From positions 4,030,001-4,094,000 of the forward strand of contig CM055609.1 in the NCBI GenBank assembly GCA_029379385.1: a stretch of 64,000 nt of DNA, written 5' to 3'. Position 1 is the first letter of the stretch; each line of letters opens with the position of its first letter. The notes under the pieces are model-generated. The model saw only the letters and a program-made list of their open reading frames with translations. It did no database searches and was not told the DNA's origin. Shown one piece after another: positions 49,346-61,691 of this stretch. The DNA comes from Quillaja saponaria (Eukaryota; Streptophyta; Magnoliopsida; Fabales; Quillajaceae). Position numbers and translations under genes: made by a program.

Positions 49346-52300
49346 ATGGCTTCAAATCAGGCATCTGGTGGAAGCTGCGCAGGTTTAAGTCCCAATCTGT
49401 GCTTTTATTTTGGTGTTATCTACTTTTTGTTTTTCATTTTGGGAATGCATGGGTGCTGTCTATCTATACTTTGTGTAATCAGAAGGTTAAACTGCTTTTC
49501 GGTGATCAACCTAATAGGGTATCTCAGCAAATGCCTTATAATTCTAAAACCAGATATACATAATTTTTCTTTTTCTTCTTTCTGGGGTCTGGTTGGATGG
49601 GGCACTACCAGGTACGTTAATGCCTTATACAAATGCTTTTCACTGAAACCATCAGTTAGAGAATAGGATGAAGGACCTTCAAGTTTTGGTTCATGTAGGA
49701 TGTCATGGAGAAAGAAAACTTGCACATTATTAAAGGACACTATGAGTATTGAGTTTAGATCCAGGGAGATGCTTCGTACTTTTTATCGTATAAAGGGGCT
49801 AATTTCTTAAGTCTATCACCTCAATATTGTCCATTGTTATGCACCGCCATCACCTTTATGTATTGTTTTACTGCAACTGCAACTAATATCACCCTCAACA
49901 ACAATGCAGCTGTGCAATGATTGTTTTGCTGCCTTTTTAATTCTCACCATATAATATTGTTTCTACCACTTCTTATACCCCTACTCACACCTCCAGACAC
50001 TATGCGAACTTGTGAGCTGTGAGTACTTAGCATTACAATTGATGTTGGGGAGCTATGAAGTGGTGGGTTGAGTGGCAAACTAGCAATACTCTTAAAACTA
50101 TAGTTTGCAGCTGTAGGCCATCATAAATAACCCAAGGCAGTGCCAAAGTTATTGTTAAATCATCTTGGCTTCTTTTCCATTATCATTAAACCCCTACTAT
50201 GACCCCGACCAAACCCAAGTGGATGTGGTGCTCCACGTTCTTTCCCTATTCTCTCTGTGCTTGTTAGCCTCCTTCCATTTTCGTTTTTCTTTTTTCTTTT
50301 TTTTCCTTCCTTTTTCTGGGGATATTGAACTGGTAATGTAAACTGTGAACTTTCTGCAAGGCTGAGCTTTCATTACCTTTCTTTCTATTCCACTTCTGAT
50401 ATGTAAAACTTTGACATCTTATAACTAATGTATAAGAACAATTATTTTAATTTTTATGTTTTCAAAATTCAATCGTATTGTGCATGCCACATAAAAAGTC
50501 AGATTTAGTTTTTGTTAACCTCTGTTTTCTTCTTTTAATTATTGGTTAGTCTTACTTTATGGTATTATGCTTTATAGGGGCAGCATCCAATGATGCTTTC
50601 TACAAGGAATTATGGCACGCCTGTGCTGGTCCCCTTGTCACTCTACCTCATGAAAAGGAGCGAGTTTATTACTTCCTGCAAGGTCACATGGAACAGGTAT
50701 GTTTGTATTTATGAACAAGCATTTTTTTGGGGGGTTAACTGATGTTAATTGATCTGTTAGAAGACTTAAAGAGCTTTGTGCCACAATTTCTGTCATGTAT
50801 TAAAATGATCAAGTTTTGCAATAGAGGCAAATTGTTTAAAACATTGCTTGATAGCAATTTTTTTTTCTTTATTCCAAGCTAATGTTCTTAAAGTACTGTC
50901 AATACTGCACAAATTATTTTATCAAAAGTTTAATGGCGTTAAACCAGGGATATCACAATAGCAAATACTGTTTTTGACAAGAAAATTACTAAGCACTGCA
51001 AGAATGGCTTAACCCATTTAAATAAGGAATACTTGAGCGTTTTTCTTTTCTTGGTTGAGGTCTTGTTATTGTTGGTTTTACCTGACCAGGTTTTTCATGA
51101 AGTTTTTTATTGTATATCAAGATGTTCTTTCTGGGTTGTACTGTATCAGCTTCTGTGGTGGTAACATCTCTTACATCTGAGTATTGTCTGGTTTCAATTT
51201 CCTGTCGATCATTAAGGTGATATGTACCTTCTTTTTCATTAATGGTCAGTCTCTCTTTAATCTTACTTGTACGTTTCTGTTTTACAGCTTGAAGCATCAA
51301 TGCATCAGGGATTTGAGCAGCAAATGCCTTACTTCAACCTGCCATCCAAAATTCTTTGTAAAGTTGTCAATATTCAACTTCGGGTGAGCAGGGCTTCTGC
51401 ACTTGGTCATAGTGGAGTTGTTGTTGCTGTTGTTTTTTTATTTTCCTTGTTTATCATAACCGTTTAACAAGTAGTTACCTTGTGGTGTAGGCGGAACCTG
51501 ATACAGATGAAGTTTATGCACAGATAACTTTGCTGCCTGAACCAGATGTATGCTATTTATTTAAGCCAATTTTGGCCTAGCTCTTCTAGTTCTTAAATAA
51601 AGTATACCCAGCAGTACTCCCTGTCTGTTCAATTTCTTGTTATGCTTATCCTATTTTTATTTTATCTTCTTTGATTGATTAGCAAAGTGAGGTTACGAGC
51701 CCAGATCCTCCTCTTCCAGAACCTCCAAGGTGCACGGTTCATTCATTTTGTAAAACACTCACTGCTTCTGACACAAGCACACATGGAGGTTTTTCTGTTC
51801 TTCGGAGACATGCAGATGATTGTCTGCCACCCCTGGTTAGTGTTATTCTTCTAATCAAGACATCATTTGGAAAATTATTGCCTCCGTGCCTCATTTATTC
51901 CCATGTTTTTTCAGGACATGTCTCAGCTGCCACCATGGCAAGAACTAGTTGCAACTGATTTGCATGGGAATGAATGGCATTTTCGACATATTTTTCGAGG
52001 TCCGTAGTTCTTGCATTCTCTCCTTTTGTTACTACTGAATAACCACTGTCAGAGTTGGAGATCTTCGGTTCCTATATCAGTAAACTTGTGACAATCTAGA
52101 TTTACTATTTTTTAGAAACTGAATATGGTGGAGACGTGACAATTGAATTTTCTTCTTTTGCTTAATTTGTTATAAAATGAAATGGTCTTCTGTGTAAGCA
52201 GTTATATATATATATATGTGTGTGTTTGTTGATGGTTCTTGTGGTCGGACAATCGTCAATATTTTCTACTAAGGAAGCTTCTGATCAAATGTTTTATTTT

Positions 52301-55142
52301 CCAGGGCAACCTAGGCGGCACTTACTTACTACTGGCTGGAGTGTTTTTGTCAGTTCCAAAAAATTAGTAGCCGGTGATGCATTTATATTTCTAAGGCAAG
52401 TTTGTTAGTATGAAATATTATCTTAGAAGAGAACACGAACAGCTAAGGAAAAAAAAAAAAAGTAGGCAGTCATTGAATTTTGTTTTGGTTACATGTAATA
52501 TTCCAGAGGTGAAAATGGAGAGCTGCGTGTAGGAGTTAGGAGGCTTATGAGACAACTAAGCAGCATGCCATCTTCTGTTATATCTAGCCACAGCATGCAC
52601 CTTGGTGTTCTGGCCACTGCATGTCATGCCATTGCCACTGGAACACTCTTTTCGGTCTTCTACAAGCCCAGGTTGTTATTTGATTTAGTACACATTGAAA
52701 TTACGTTTGTATTATCTGCCTAAAAAAAATTACCATCTTTATGTTTTGCTTGTATGTAATTTTTTGGATTATTGTGTGGAATTGTTTGTGTGTACATTTA
52801 CTTGCTGACTTAGGGCAATTAAGGAACAATTACTTTGTTGTAATAAGCTGGTGGCTTTGAGGCACATAAGGTGACATTAATGATTTAGGCTCTTCTCCAT
52901 TTGCTGGTAAATGGATAAAGCCCATCCTGTTTCTAGGATTGGTTTTTTGAGAAATCCAAGGATGCAAGGGATGAGACTTCATTTTGGGAGTCATTAGATG
53001 TTGCATCCCTCATCCGTGGGATTTCTCCATTGTCACTTAATCCTGATAGTTAAATGGGCGATATGCTTCCACTAAGAAATAGAATATGTAAGTGCGCATC
53101 AAATCTACAAGACTATATTGTTTTCCAACTCACACCATGTTTACTGCCTGATCATTGGCAGTTTACTCTTTGAAGTTGATATTGGCATTCTGTACTTGTC
53201 TTCTTGAAGAAGAGTTATTTATTCCTTGATTGTTATGTTTTATTATTTGTTGTGAAGGGACTTCATGCTGACTAATCATTGTTTGTGTCAGAACAAGTCG
53301 GTCAGAGTTTATTGTAAGTGTCAACAAGTACCTTGAAGCTCAGAGCCACAAGCTTTCAGTTGGGATGAGGTTTAAGATGAGATTTGAGGGTGAGGAATTT
53401 CCTAAGAGAAGGTATATAATTCCTCTAAATTGACATTAGTGGCTTTGTGGGTAGTCAACATTGTAGGCTTGTAGCAAACAATAAGTTATATTGAAATGCA
53501 GGTTCAGTGGTACCATTGTTGGAGTGGGAGTTGGAGATAATAAATCACCTGGCTGGGAGGATTCTGAGTGGCGGTCATTGAAGGTTCAGATGCAATCTTT
53601 TCATTACGTACCAATGTTCATTTATCATGCTCCTATTTGATTTGAATTCAGCCCAAGACTTCATTGAGGATCTAGGTTCTAAGCACCAAATGGAACTGGC
53701 TTTACTGTTATATTATGGCTAAAGAGATAAACTTTTACTGGTCTCTATGAATAATGCCATGTTCAGTCACTTTCCTTTTGTTTATTCTATTATCGAATTC
53801 TACACCAATTAGAAAATTGATTTGTGACATCAAATTGTATGTCAATGCATTGGAGAGCTTTCACTCTCATGAGTTCAGTAGTAGGCCAACTGACAGAATA
53901 TAAGCTCATAATTGAATATTATGCAATCTGTCTTTTATCCTTTAGGGTATGGTATGTTGTCAGCCTTCCATCTTTTCATTATTGTTATGCCACTGCAAGA
54001 TGTCTTGTTTCTACTAATTTCATACTTCCTCATAATTGTTCAGAGTTGATCTGAGGCTAAAGGGCGGAGAACTTTTTGGGTGATAGTTTGTGTTTAAGTG
54101 GTTTCTATGTGATTTTATAGATGTCATTGCTTAAAGTTAATAACGAAAGTTAGCAGGAAAACATGACTGTAAATTCAGGATATTGAATCTGAACTTGTTG
54201 GTTTGGCCTCTTTTTTATCCGAGAAGTCCCACATTGTCAGATGCAAGTAGTAAGTCTAGAGCGTATTAGCAATTTCCCAGAATATTAGGAGTCTTCCCTT
54301 GTGCTTGCAATCCTGTGACGGCTGTCCTCAACTCGTATTGGCATTATTTATCTTATATGTTATACTGACAGTTCACATTCTTCCTCCATTTAAGTCTTTT
54401 CCATGATCTGCTTCTAGTTGAAATACTTATGTTTTGTACTATTTTTTTTCTTCATTTTAGAGATTTATCTGGATAATGACCACTAGCTTTAGGTGGTTAC
54501 ATTATTGACTTGCTTTGCATTTTCTTTTTCCAAATTATTTTAGATTATTTAAATTTTCTTCATCGAGTTTAATGCATCTCAGGTCCAATGGGATGAGCCC
54601 TCATCGATCTTGCGTCCAGATAGTGTCTCGTCATGGGAATTAGAGCCACTTGTGCCTACGAGTCTTCCAAACTCCCAACCTACACAACGAAACAAGCGGG
54701 CACGTCCTCCTGTTTTACCTTCATCAGTGTTGGATCCTTCTCTAAATGGTTAGATTGTCTTCTATACAAATTAATTTTTGTCAGTTCTGCCATTTATGTT
54801 GTTTTTCATGAACATTTCCTTTTATCTTGCACATTAGGTATGTGGAGATCACCAGTTGAACCTCCAGCTTTCTCTTATCAGGACCCACAACATGAACAAG
54901 AACCCTACCCATCAGCCAAGTTCACTGCTGCTGCAACTAACTTTCTTGGCTTTAGTCGGAACAACTCTCAGGGTGCTATTTCCAACAATTCAATATACTG
55001 GTCTAATAGGGGGGAAATCTGTACGGATTCTTTTTCACCGCTTGTTCACAAAGAATCTGGTGAAAAGAAGCAGGGCACTGGGAGTGGCTGCAGGCTCTTT
55101 GGGTTTCAGCTACTTGAGAATCCTAATGTAGAAATAGAATAA
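49346..55142 (+). CDS. ARF1: ARF1-like auxin response factor, truncated before the PB1 domain
   Basis: ARF1 is a class-B (repressing) transcription factor binding TGTCNN auxin-response elements. Exons 49346-49382, 50578-50696, 51288-51383, 51491-51547, 51683-51835, 51915-51999, 52305-52395, 52507-52671, 53292-53411, 53502-53583, 54583-54748 and 54838-55142 join in frame to 491 residues. Present are the dimerisation part ([13 protein letters not shown]), the B3 domain ([20 protein letters not shown] to [20 protein letters not shown]), the ARF ancillary domain ([13 protein letters not shown]) and a Ser/Pro-rich middle region ending [21 protein letters not shown] at 55140-55142 then interrupts a frame that continues coding-like for 66 codons and on into PB1 exons. 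Intron 7 uses a GC donor. I identify ARF1 rather than ARF2/9/18 by the [17 protein letters not shown] and SCTKVHMQG regions. The truncated product would bind DNA but not pair through PB1. Confidence 0.9.
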
Positions 55143-55593
55143 AATTTGCCAGTGGTTACAGTGTCAGGAAGAGAACGGGATGATCGGTCTGTTCCATCTT
55201 TTGATACTGAACCAGACCAGCATTCTGAACCATCAAATGTCAATCGATCTAACATTCCTTCAGTAAGTTGTGATGCTGAAAAGTCGTGCCTGAGATCTCC
55301 CCAGGAGTCACAAAGCAGGCAAATAAGGAGCTGCACTAAGGTAACTGAAGTTTCGTTCTTTTTACTCTGATCTTCACCCCTCCTACTTTGTAGTTTAAAA
55401 TCTTACAGTGGGATAGCAATTGTCTGCTTGCAGATATGTTAGTTTGGACAAATTATTGATGATATACATTTTATCCTCTTTTTAAAATTTTGCTGTAGAA
55501 TCTATCTGAAACCTATCTTTGTTGCACTTTCCTATAGGAGGCTTCAGGGCATTATTTGTTAGCATGCCTCACTTATTTTTCCAGAAGATATTT

Positions 55594-55715
55594 TGAAGGA
55601 ATTTAGGAGAAAATCTTGTTGTATATACATAACAATTACAACCTATGATATATATAAACTCCTAAGAGTAAAGTACTGAAATATTCCCTATGTAACTAAC
55701 TATTTACATCCAACA
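55594..55715 (-). repeat. 3' LTR of the copia element
   Basis: 122 bases; on the minus strand begins TGTTGGATGT and ends CCTTCA. Near-identical to 60007-60128. Very short for a plant copia LTR. Confidence 0.95.
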
Positions 55716-55727
55716 CTCTCCCTCAAG
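55716..55727 (-). other. Polypurine tract of the copia element
   Basis: On the minus strand TTGAGGGAGAG directly abuts the 3' LTR. It is the plus-strand primer for reverse transcription and overlaps the end of the pol frame (stop at 55725-55723). Confidence 0.85.
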
Positions 55728-58700
55728 ATGGAGCATAGATATCTCTCATGCCCATTTTGCAAACAATAGGATGAAAATCACAGTTACCAAGACCTTTCGT
55801 GAAGACATCAGCTAATTGGTTCACAGACCTTACAAAAGGTATACAAAGGAGCTTAGAGTCTAATTTTTCCTTAATAAAATGTCTGTCAATCTCAATGTGT
55901 TTTGTACGGTCATGTTGAACTGGGTTATGAGCGATGTTGATAGCTGCGATGTTGTCACAATACAGCATAAGAGGTTTTTCTATGGTTAATCTAAGATCTT
56001 CCATTAACCTTTTAAGCCATAACAATTCACACGTCCTATGAGCCATCGCTCTATATTCTGCTTCAGCACTAGATCTAGCAACCACAGTCTGTTTCTTGCT
56101 TCTCCACGACACTAGATTCTCACCAACAAATATACAGTATCCTGAAGTAGATCTCCTATCATCAAGTGAACCAGCCCAATCTGCATCTGTATAAGCTTCC
56201 AACTTCAGGCTTTTATGTTTTTCAAAAAGGAGTCCCTTCCCAGCTACAGATTTCAAGTATCGCAATATGCGGTGAACTGCATCCAAATGAGCAGAATGAG
56301 GATCATGCATAAACTGGCTAACCACACTGACAGCATAGGCAATGTCTGGACGAGTGTGAGATAAATAAAGTAACTTTCCAACCAATCGTTGGTATCTCTC
56401 TCTATCAACACATTCTCCATCATCACTCTGTAACTTGTGGTTTGCTTCAATAGGTGTGTGCTGCAGGCCTGCATCCAAGCATACATGTCTCCTCTAGCAA
56501 ATCAAGAACATACTTTCTTTGAGATAGGAAAATACCTTTTTCAGAATGAGCAACTTCGATTCCAAGGAAGTAACTAAGCTTCCCCAAATCCTTGATCTCA
56601 AATTCTCTGGCAAGATGATTTTTTAACTTGGATACCTCTATAGGATTATCTCCTGTCACTACTATATCATCAACATAGACAATAAGAATAGTAATCCTCC
56701 CATGACAATGCTTCACAAACATAGTGTGATCAGCATTGCTTTGTTGGTACCCAAAAGAAAGCATTGCTTTTCGGAATCTATCAAACCAGGCTCGGGGTGA
56801 CTATTTGAGGCCATACAAGGACTTCTTCAACTTGCATACCTTCCCTTCAGTCTTTTGACAGGAGAAGCCTGGGGGAATCTCCATATAAACTTCCTCAGCA
56901 AGGTCTCCATGCAAGAAAGCATTCTTTACATCTAGTTGCTGCAAGTCCCAACCAAGATTTACTGCACAAGAAATAAGAACTCTGATCGAATTCATCTTGG
57001 CAACAGGAGCAAAGGTTTCTTGATAATCCACCCCATAAGTTTGAGTAAATCCTCTTGCAACAAGTCTAGCTTTGTATCTCTCAATTGTCCCATCAGCTTT
57101 CCTCTTAATAGTAAAGACCCATTTACAGCCAATAGCTCGTTTTCCATAAGGGAGACTAGCAAGTTCCCAAGTATCATTTTTAGATAAAGCTTTCATTTCT
57201 TCAACCATAGCATCCTCCCATTTAGGATCAGCAAGTGCTTCTTTCCAATCTTGTGGAATAGACACAGACAACAAAGAGGACACAAAAGCTCTATAGGATG
57301 GAGACAATGAATCATATGAGATATAGTTAGAGATAGGATGCTGAGTACATGCTCTAACTCCTTTTCTAGTTGCAATTGGAAGATTAATATCATCAATATT
57401 AGGAATATCACAAGGTAGATTTGAAGAGTAAGGAAGAGTAGGATCTGTACTCAAAGGAGTTTGTGTTGGTTTTGGAACTGAGTTCGGGATTGCCTCTTGG
57501 CTAGGTAAAGCACTTTCGATTGCTGTAACTTTATGTTTTCTTCGACTGTACGTAAGGAAATCATCATTCTCCTTCCTCATAAGACCCTTACTGCCATTAA
57601 GAGATTCACCATCATTCCTTTCTCAACCTCCATTACATTCTCCAGATTTACAGTCTCTTCATTTTCCGTCTCCATGTTATTTTCTTCTTCTTCCAAAGAT
57701 GATATTCTCTCCCCCTGATTTCTATAAGTCAACTCCAAGGATGATATCCACTCTCCCCTGACCTCCATGAGTCAACTCTTCCTCACTATAGCTCTCCTCC
57801 TGAAGAGATGATGAAGAGAAGTAAGCCTCGGATTCTCGAAAGGTGACATCCATGCTGACATAAGTATTCCTGGTAGGTGGGTGGTAGCACTTATATCCCT
57901 TCTGAGTTGCAGTATACCCAATAAAGATACATTTAAGAGCTTCTCGGGTCAAGTTTACTGATATCCTTTTTGTGCTTATGCACAAAACAAACACAACCAA
58001 AAACTTTAGGAGGAACAGTGAATGGACAATTTCGGAGAAGAAGATCCAAAGGAGTCTTAAACTCAAGAGCTCGTAACGGCATTCGATTGATAAGATAAGC
58101 AGCAGAAAGAACTGCATCCCCTCAAAAAGTTTTTGGAACATTCATAGTAAACATCAATGATCTTGCTACCTCCTAATAGATGTCTATTTTTACGTTCTGC
58201 AACACCATTTTGAGCAGGTGTATTAACACAGCTAGTTTGATGAAGTATACCATGATCGCACAGATACTTTTGGAAGGATCCCTCACTATACTCAGTACCA
58301 TTATCACTTCTCAAAACTTTAACTTTAGCATCAAATTGAGTGCAAATCAACTTGTGAAACATCTGAAAGCATTGAAACACTTCATTCTTTGTACGCATTA
58401 GATACACCCAGGTAGTTCGACTATAACAATCAATAAATGTAACAAACCACATGTAACCAGATACTGAGACAGCCCGGCTAGGACCCCAGACATCAGAATG
58501 TATAAGCACAAATGGAGAAGTACTCTTAATGTTCTGTGGAGGATAAGAAGAGCGTGTATGTTTTGCAAACTCACATGCGTCACAAGTCAAATTGCTCATA
58601 ATACATTGCTTGATTAAATTAGGAAACATATTTCCCAACACCAAAAAAGATGGATGTCCCAAGCGACGATGCCACTGAACCAACTCTTGCTGAGAAGAAG

Positions 58701-59277
58701 TGGTAGAACTACTATGAAGAGCCTGACCACTAGTATTATCTTTAGACAAGATCTCAAGACCATATTCTAACAAATACAACCCATTGTGCTCTTTACCATA
58801 ACCAAGTATTTTTTCCTTTCCCAATTCCTGAAATACACAAGAAGATGAATCTAAAAGTACTGTACAATTCAATTCTTTAGTGATAGTACTAATAGATAAA
58901 AGGTTCATGGAAAGCTTGGGAACATGAAGAACAGATGACAAGGTCAGCGAAGGAGTACAACAAATGGAACCTTTCCCTGAAATAGATGACAGGGAACCAT
59001 CGGCTACTCGAACCTTTTCTTTACCAGAGCAAGGGAAATATGAAGAAAAACTACTAGAGGTACTCGTCATATGATCCGAAGCACCGGAGTCTATAATCCA
59101 TGGGTTTGAATCAAAAGATGAATGTGCATGGAGAGCATCAGCAAAACCAGAAGATCTCCTATGAGAATTGTAACCTGATCTAGCCAACACGTTCTTAAGA
59201 AATTGCACTTCTTTTGTACTAAAAGGAGAGGAGTTTGTGTTTTCACATGACGAGAGTTCTCTTCCATTAAACTCCAT
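55723..59277 (-). pseudogene. Copia pol remnant (protease, integrase, reverse transcriptase, RNase H)
   Basis: The first open part (59277-58063) holds the protease site DSGAS, the integrase zinc finger (HRRLGH ... CDAC) and the catalytic core (SDVWGP, RSDNGTEYS, NGVAERKNR). An extra base near 58160 shifts the frame, and a TGA sits where a Trp codon is expected shortly after. The reverse transcriptase lies in 57580-56447: its first part ends at an in-frame TAG near 56801 and the second carries the YVDD catalytic box. One more base shift near 56470 separates it from the RNase H part (56478-55723; TDADWAGS, SSAEAEYRAM, YCDN). I found no gag or nucleocapsid CCHC knuckle, so the element is not autonomous. 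Confidence 0.92.
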
Positions 59278-59993
59278 AACAACAACTTGTCTTGTCCCCC
59301 TAACAATTATTCACACTCAGGCAGCTTAACCAACAAACAAATTTCAGCAAAAGGACTCTCCCTTTCAAAATCAGCCTTTAGGGCACTTTATCACTCAAAT
59401 TATTTCTGAAAATAACCCAAGAGTGACAGATACCAGCTGAGAACAAGGAATGCAGTCCAGATCAACTTCAATCCGCAGCAAAAAAGGAATCACAACAAGG
59501 AAATAAGACAATCCACAGCCAAATCAGTCAACAAGGCACCCAATAAGCCCAGCAAAGTACTACCCACTGCCCACAAATGCAACCAACATGCAAAACTCTG
59601 CCAAATAGAACATAAAAAACGCAGCTACAGTACCCCGAATCACAACCCGTGAAGAACAAATCTCCCAAACAGGTTTCTCCTTCCCAACTCGACCTAAACG
59701 ATCAACTTAACCACTCAAATCGAAGCCAATAAGGGCCAAGAAGTGGAAGAAAACAGCTGAAAACCTCCCAAATTGAAGAATTTCAGAAAAAACAAAACTA
59801 GGGCTACGAACTGAAAAACTCCAATTACTCCCTGATCTTAGGTCCTTTCTGAATGAAAGTTTGGGGGTTTTGGTCGCTCGAACGAGGCGATTCAGGATCT
59901 GTGGGTTGATTCCGGTGGGTCTCGCCGGAAAACACTGTTCACGGCGGCAGCGGCAGTGGCAGCGGAACAGTGGCAGTAATGGCTAATTTCAGG
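59278..59993 (-). other. Copia leader region, gag absent
   Basis: Between the primer site and the protease-containing frame there are about 700 bases with no extended open frame. In a complete copia element gag (capsid and nucleocapsid) would stand between leader and protease, so the leader seems to have been joined to pol by a deletion. Confidence 0.7.
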
Positions 59994-60006
59994 AGCTCTG
60001 ATACCA
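59994..60006 (-). other. Primer-binding site of the copia element
   Basis: On the minus strand TGGTATCAGAGCT follows the 5' LTR directly. This is the standard copia primer site complementary to initiator methionine tRNA. Confidence 0.92.
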
Positions 60007-60128
60007 TGAAGGAATTTAGGAGAAAATCTTGTTGTATATACTATAACAATTACAACCTATGATATATATAAACTCCTAAGAGTAAAGTACTGAAATATCC
60101 CTATGTAACTAACTATTTACATCCAACA
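60007..60128 (-). repeat. 5' LTR of the copia element
   Basis: 122 bases, matching 55594-55715 except for two one-base indels (one in the TATATACTATAAC region, one in the ATATCCC region). Confidence 0.95.
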
Positions 60129-61157
60129 TATTTTTATATTATGGATGGTCTACATCAGTGGCAACTGGCAAGTAAAAGAAATTTTAGCTGGGAGCAGGAA
60201 ATAGAATGTAAAAAGAACTCTCTCTAATGTTGGAAAATTTTGTACATGGCAAATCCACATAAAACCGGAATGCCCAAATGGCTTGGCTTATATTTTCTTC
60301 TCTTTCATTAACAAAGGCATGCCTACTGGGTATGATTTTGTTGTGATCTTTAATGGAATATGTATGTCTTTTCCAGGTTCACATGCAAGGGATGGCTGTA
60401 GGGAGGGCTGTTGATCTGATGTGTTTTCACCAGTATGAGGATCTTCTAAATAAATTGGAGGAGATGTTTGACATCAAGGGTGAGCTCTGCGGATCCACCA
60501 AAAAATGGCAGGTTGTCTATACTGATAATGAAGACGATATGATGATGATTGGTGATGAACCATGGTGGTAAGTTCATTTGATGTAGTCCTTAATTTTCAT
60601 CTAAATGCCTTTCTTTGTCCCCTGTGCTTCCCTTATTTTACCTTGTGCAAATCTTCACACCTCACATATGAGCCTTCAACTGAAGAATGGATTGTCAAGC
60701 TCATTCTGGCAATCTTTTAACTTTCGGAAATACCCTTTAACACGGTTCCCAACCACTGCTTAAAGATCTGACTCTTGAGGCATGACTGTCCTTTATAACT
60801 TTTGACAGGTCCAAGCTTCCTATATTTGTCAGTCATTCTATAGTCCACATATAGTGCCAATTATTCATTTGACTAAAATTCTTGTTTATCCAGTGACCCG
60901 TCACCCAAACTTTTTGGTTTATCTGTGTCTGTCATTCTCTCCACCTAGTCAGCTTTTTTCACTAGCATCGTCAAGGTAAACAGTAAATACAACAAGAACA
61001 TAATATTTTTTATGTCAACACAAGGATTTTCTATTCCAATGGATAATGAAATCAAGTATGATCCATCAAGATGGGTTACTGTTACTCAAAAATGTCAACA
61101 TGTAACAAAAGAACCCGTTATTGCATTGAAGATTTGAAACCAAACTTTCTTATTGGT

Positions 61158-61190
61158 GGGGAGGGGAGAGGAGGGGAGAGGAGGGGAGAG
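61158..61190 (+). repeat. G-rich decamer repeat with four G4 runs in the last ARF1 intron
   Basis: GAGGGGAGAG occurs three times in a row (61161-61190), preceded by GGGG spanning 61158-61161. Four runs of four G on the transcribed sense strand, separated by 1-6 bases, satisfy the usual G-quadruplex pattern. Confidence 0.85.
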
Positions 61191-61691
61191 AGTTTGGGAT
61201 TTTCATCTATTCAGTAATTGTTGACTGAAGTGATGATGAAGTGACTCATTATTCTTCTCTCTATTACTAGTCTAATATTGTTTTACTCTTACTATTGCCT
61301 GAATAGGTTTAAAATTAGGAGTGTAATATACTGAAACTAGATTTTTTCTTAATTTGTTGGGAATTCCTCTAACAGATCATTAATAAAATAAGAACATACC
61401 ATAGTCAGGGCTTGTGTAATGCCTGTTTTATAAATTAACTGGTGTGTGTGGTATATACGCGTATGCAAATAGATTGCAAATCTTACCTCATGTTTGATAC
61501 TTTGCAATTCTACTGCAGTGAGTTCTGTAATGTTGTGAGGAAAATCTCCATCTATACACCAGAGGAAGTGAAGAAGCTTTCACCCGAAGACCAGTCTTCC
61601 AGTTGATGAAGAGGCTAAACCAGGAAAGCTAGATTCTGAAACAACTGTAAACACTGATGACCAGTCATCTACTGTGGGGCCTGGGTGCTAA

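Larger units (their letters stand above)
55594..60128 (-). mobile_element. Ty1/copia retrotransposon, 4,535 bases, gag-less, in the ARF1 intron
   Basis: Two 122-base LTRs start TG and end CA, with flanking target duplication TATTT at 55589-55593 and 60129-60133. The element lies antisense to ARF1. Read on the minus strand the order is 5' LTR (60128-60007), tRNA-Met-type primer site, a leader of about 700 bases without gag, protease-integrase-reverse transcriptase-RNase H remnants, purine tract and 3' LTR (55715-55594). The LTRs differ by only two one-base indels, indicating a recent insertion, yet the coding region carries several stops and shifts. It must therefore have moved with proteins supplied by another copy, or decayed fast. 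Confidence 0.95.
55143..61691 (+). pseudogene. ARF1: Downstream remainder of the ARF1 gene: linker and PB1 domain, out of use
   Basis: After the stop the same frame reads LPVVTVSGRERDD, SEPSNVNRSNIPSVSCD and RSPQESQSRQIRSCTK to the donor at 55341. PB1 follows in exons 60377-60567 (HMQGMAVGRAVDL, CGSTKKWQVVYTDNEDDMMM with the acidic OPCA motif) and 61519 onward (EFCNVVRKISIYTPEEVKK). In the last exon one extra base near 61582-61585 shifts the frame to TGA at 61604-61606. In the alternative frame the expected tail (LPVDEEAKPGKLDSETTVN) runs to TAA at 61689-61691. Summed lengths (679 codons plus one surplus base) fit a full ARF1 of about 670 residues. The intron between the two parts is about 5 kb because of a retroelement. 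Confidence 0.85.
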
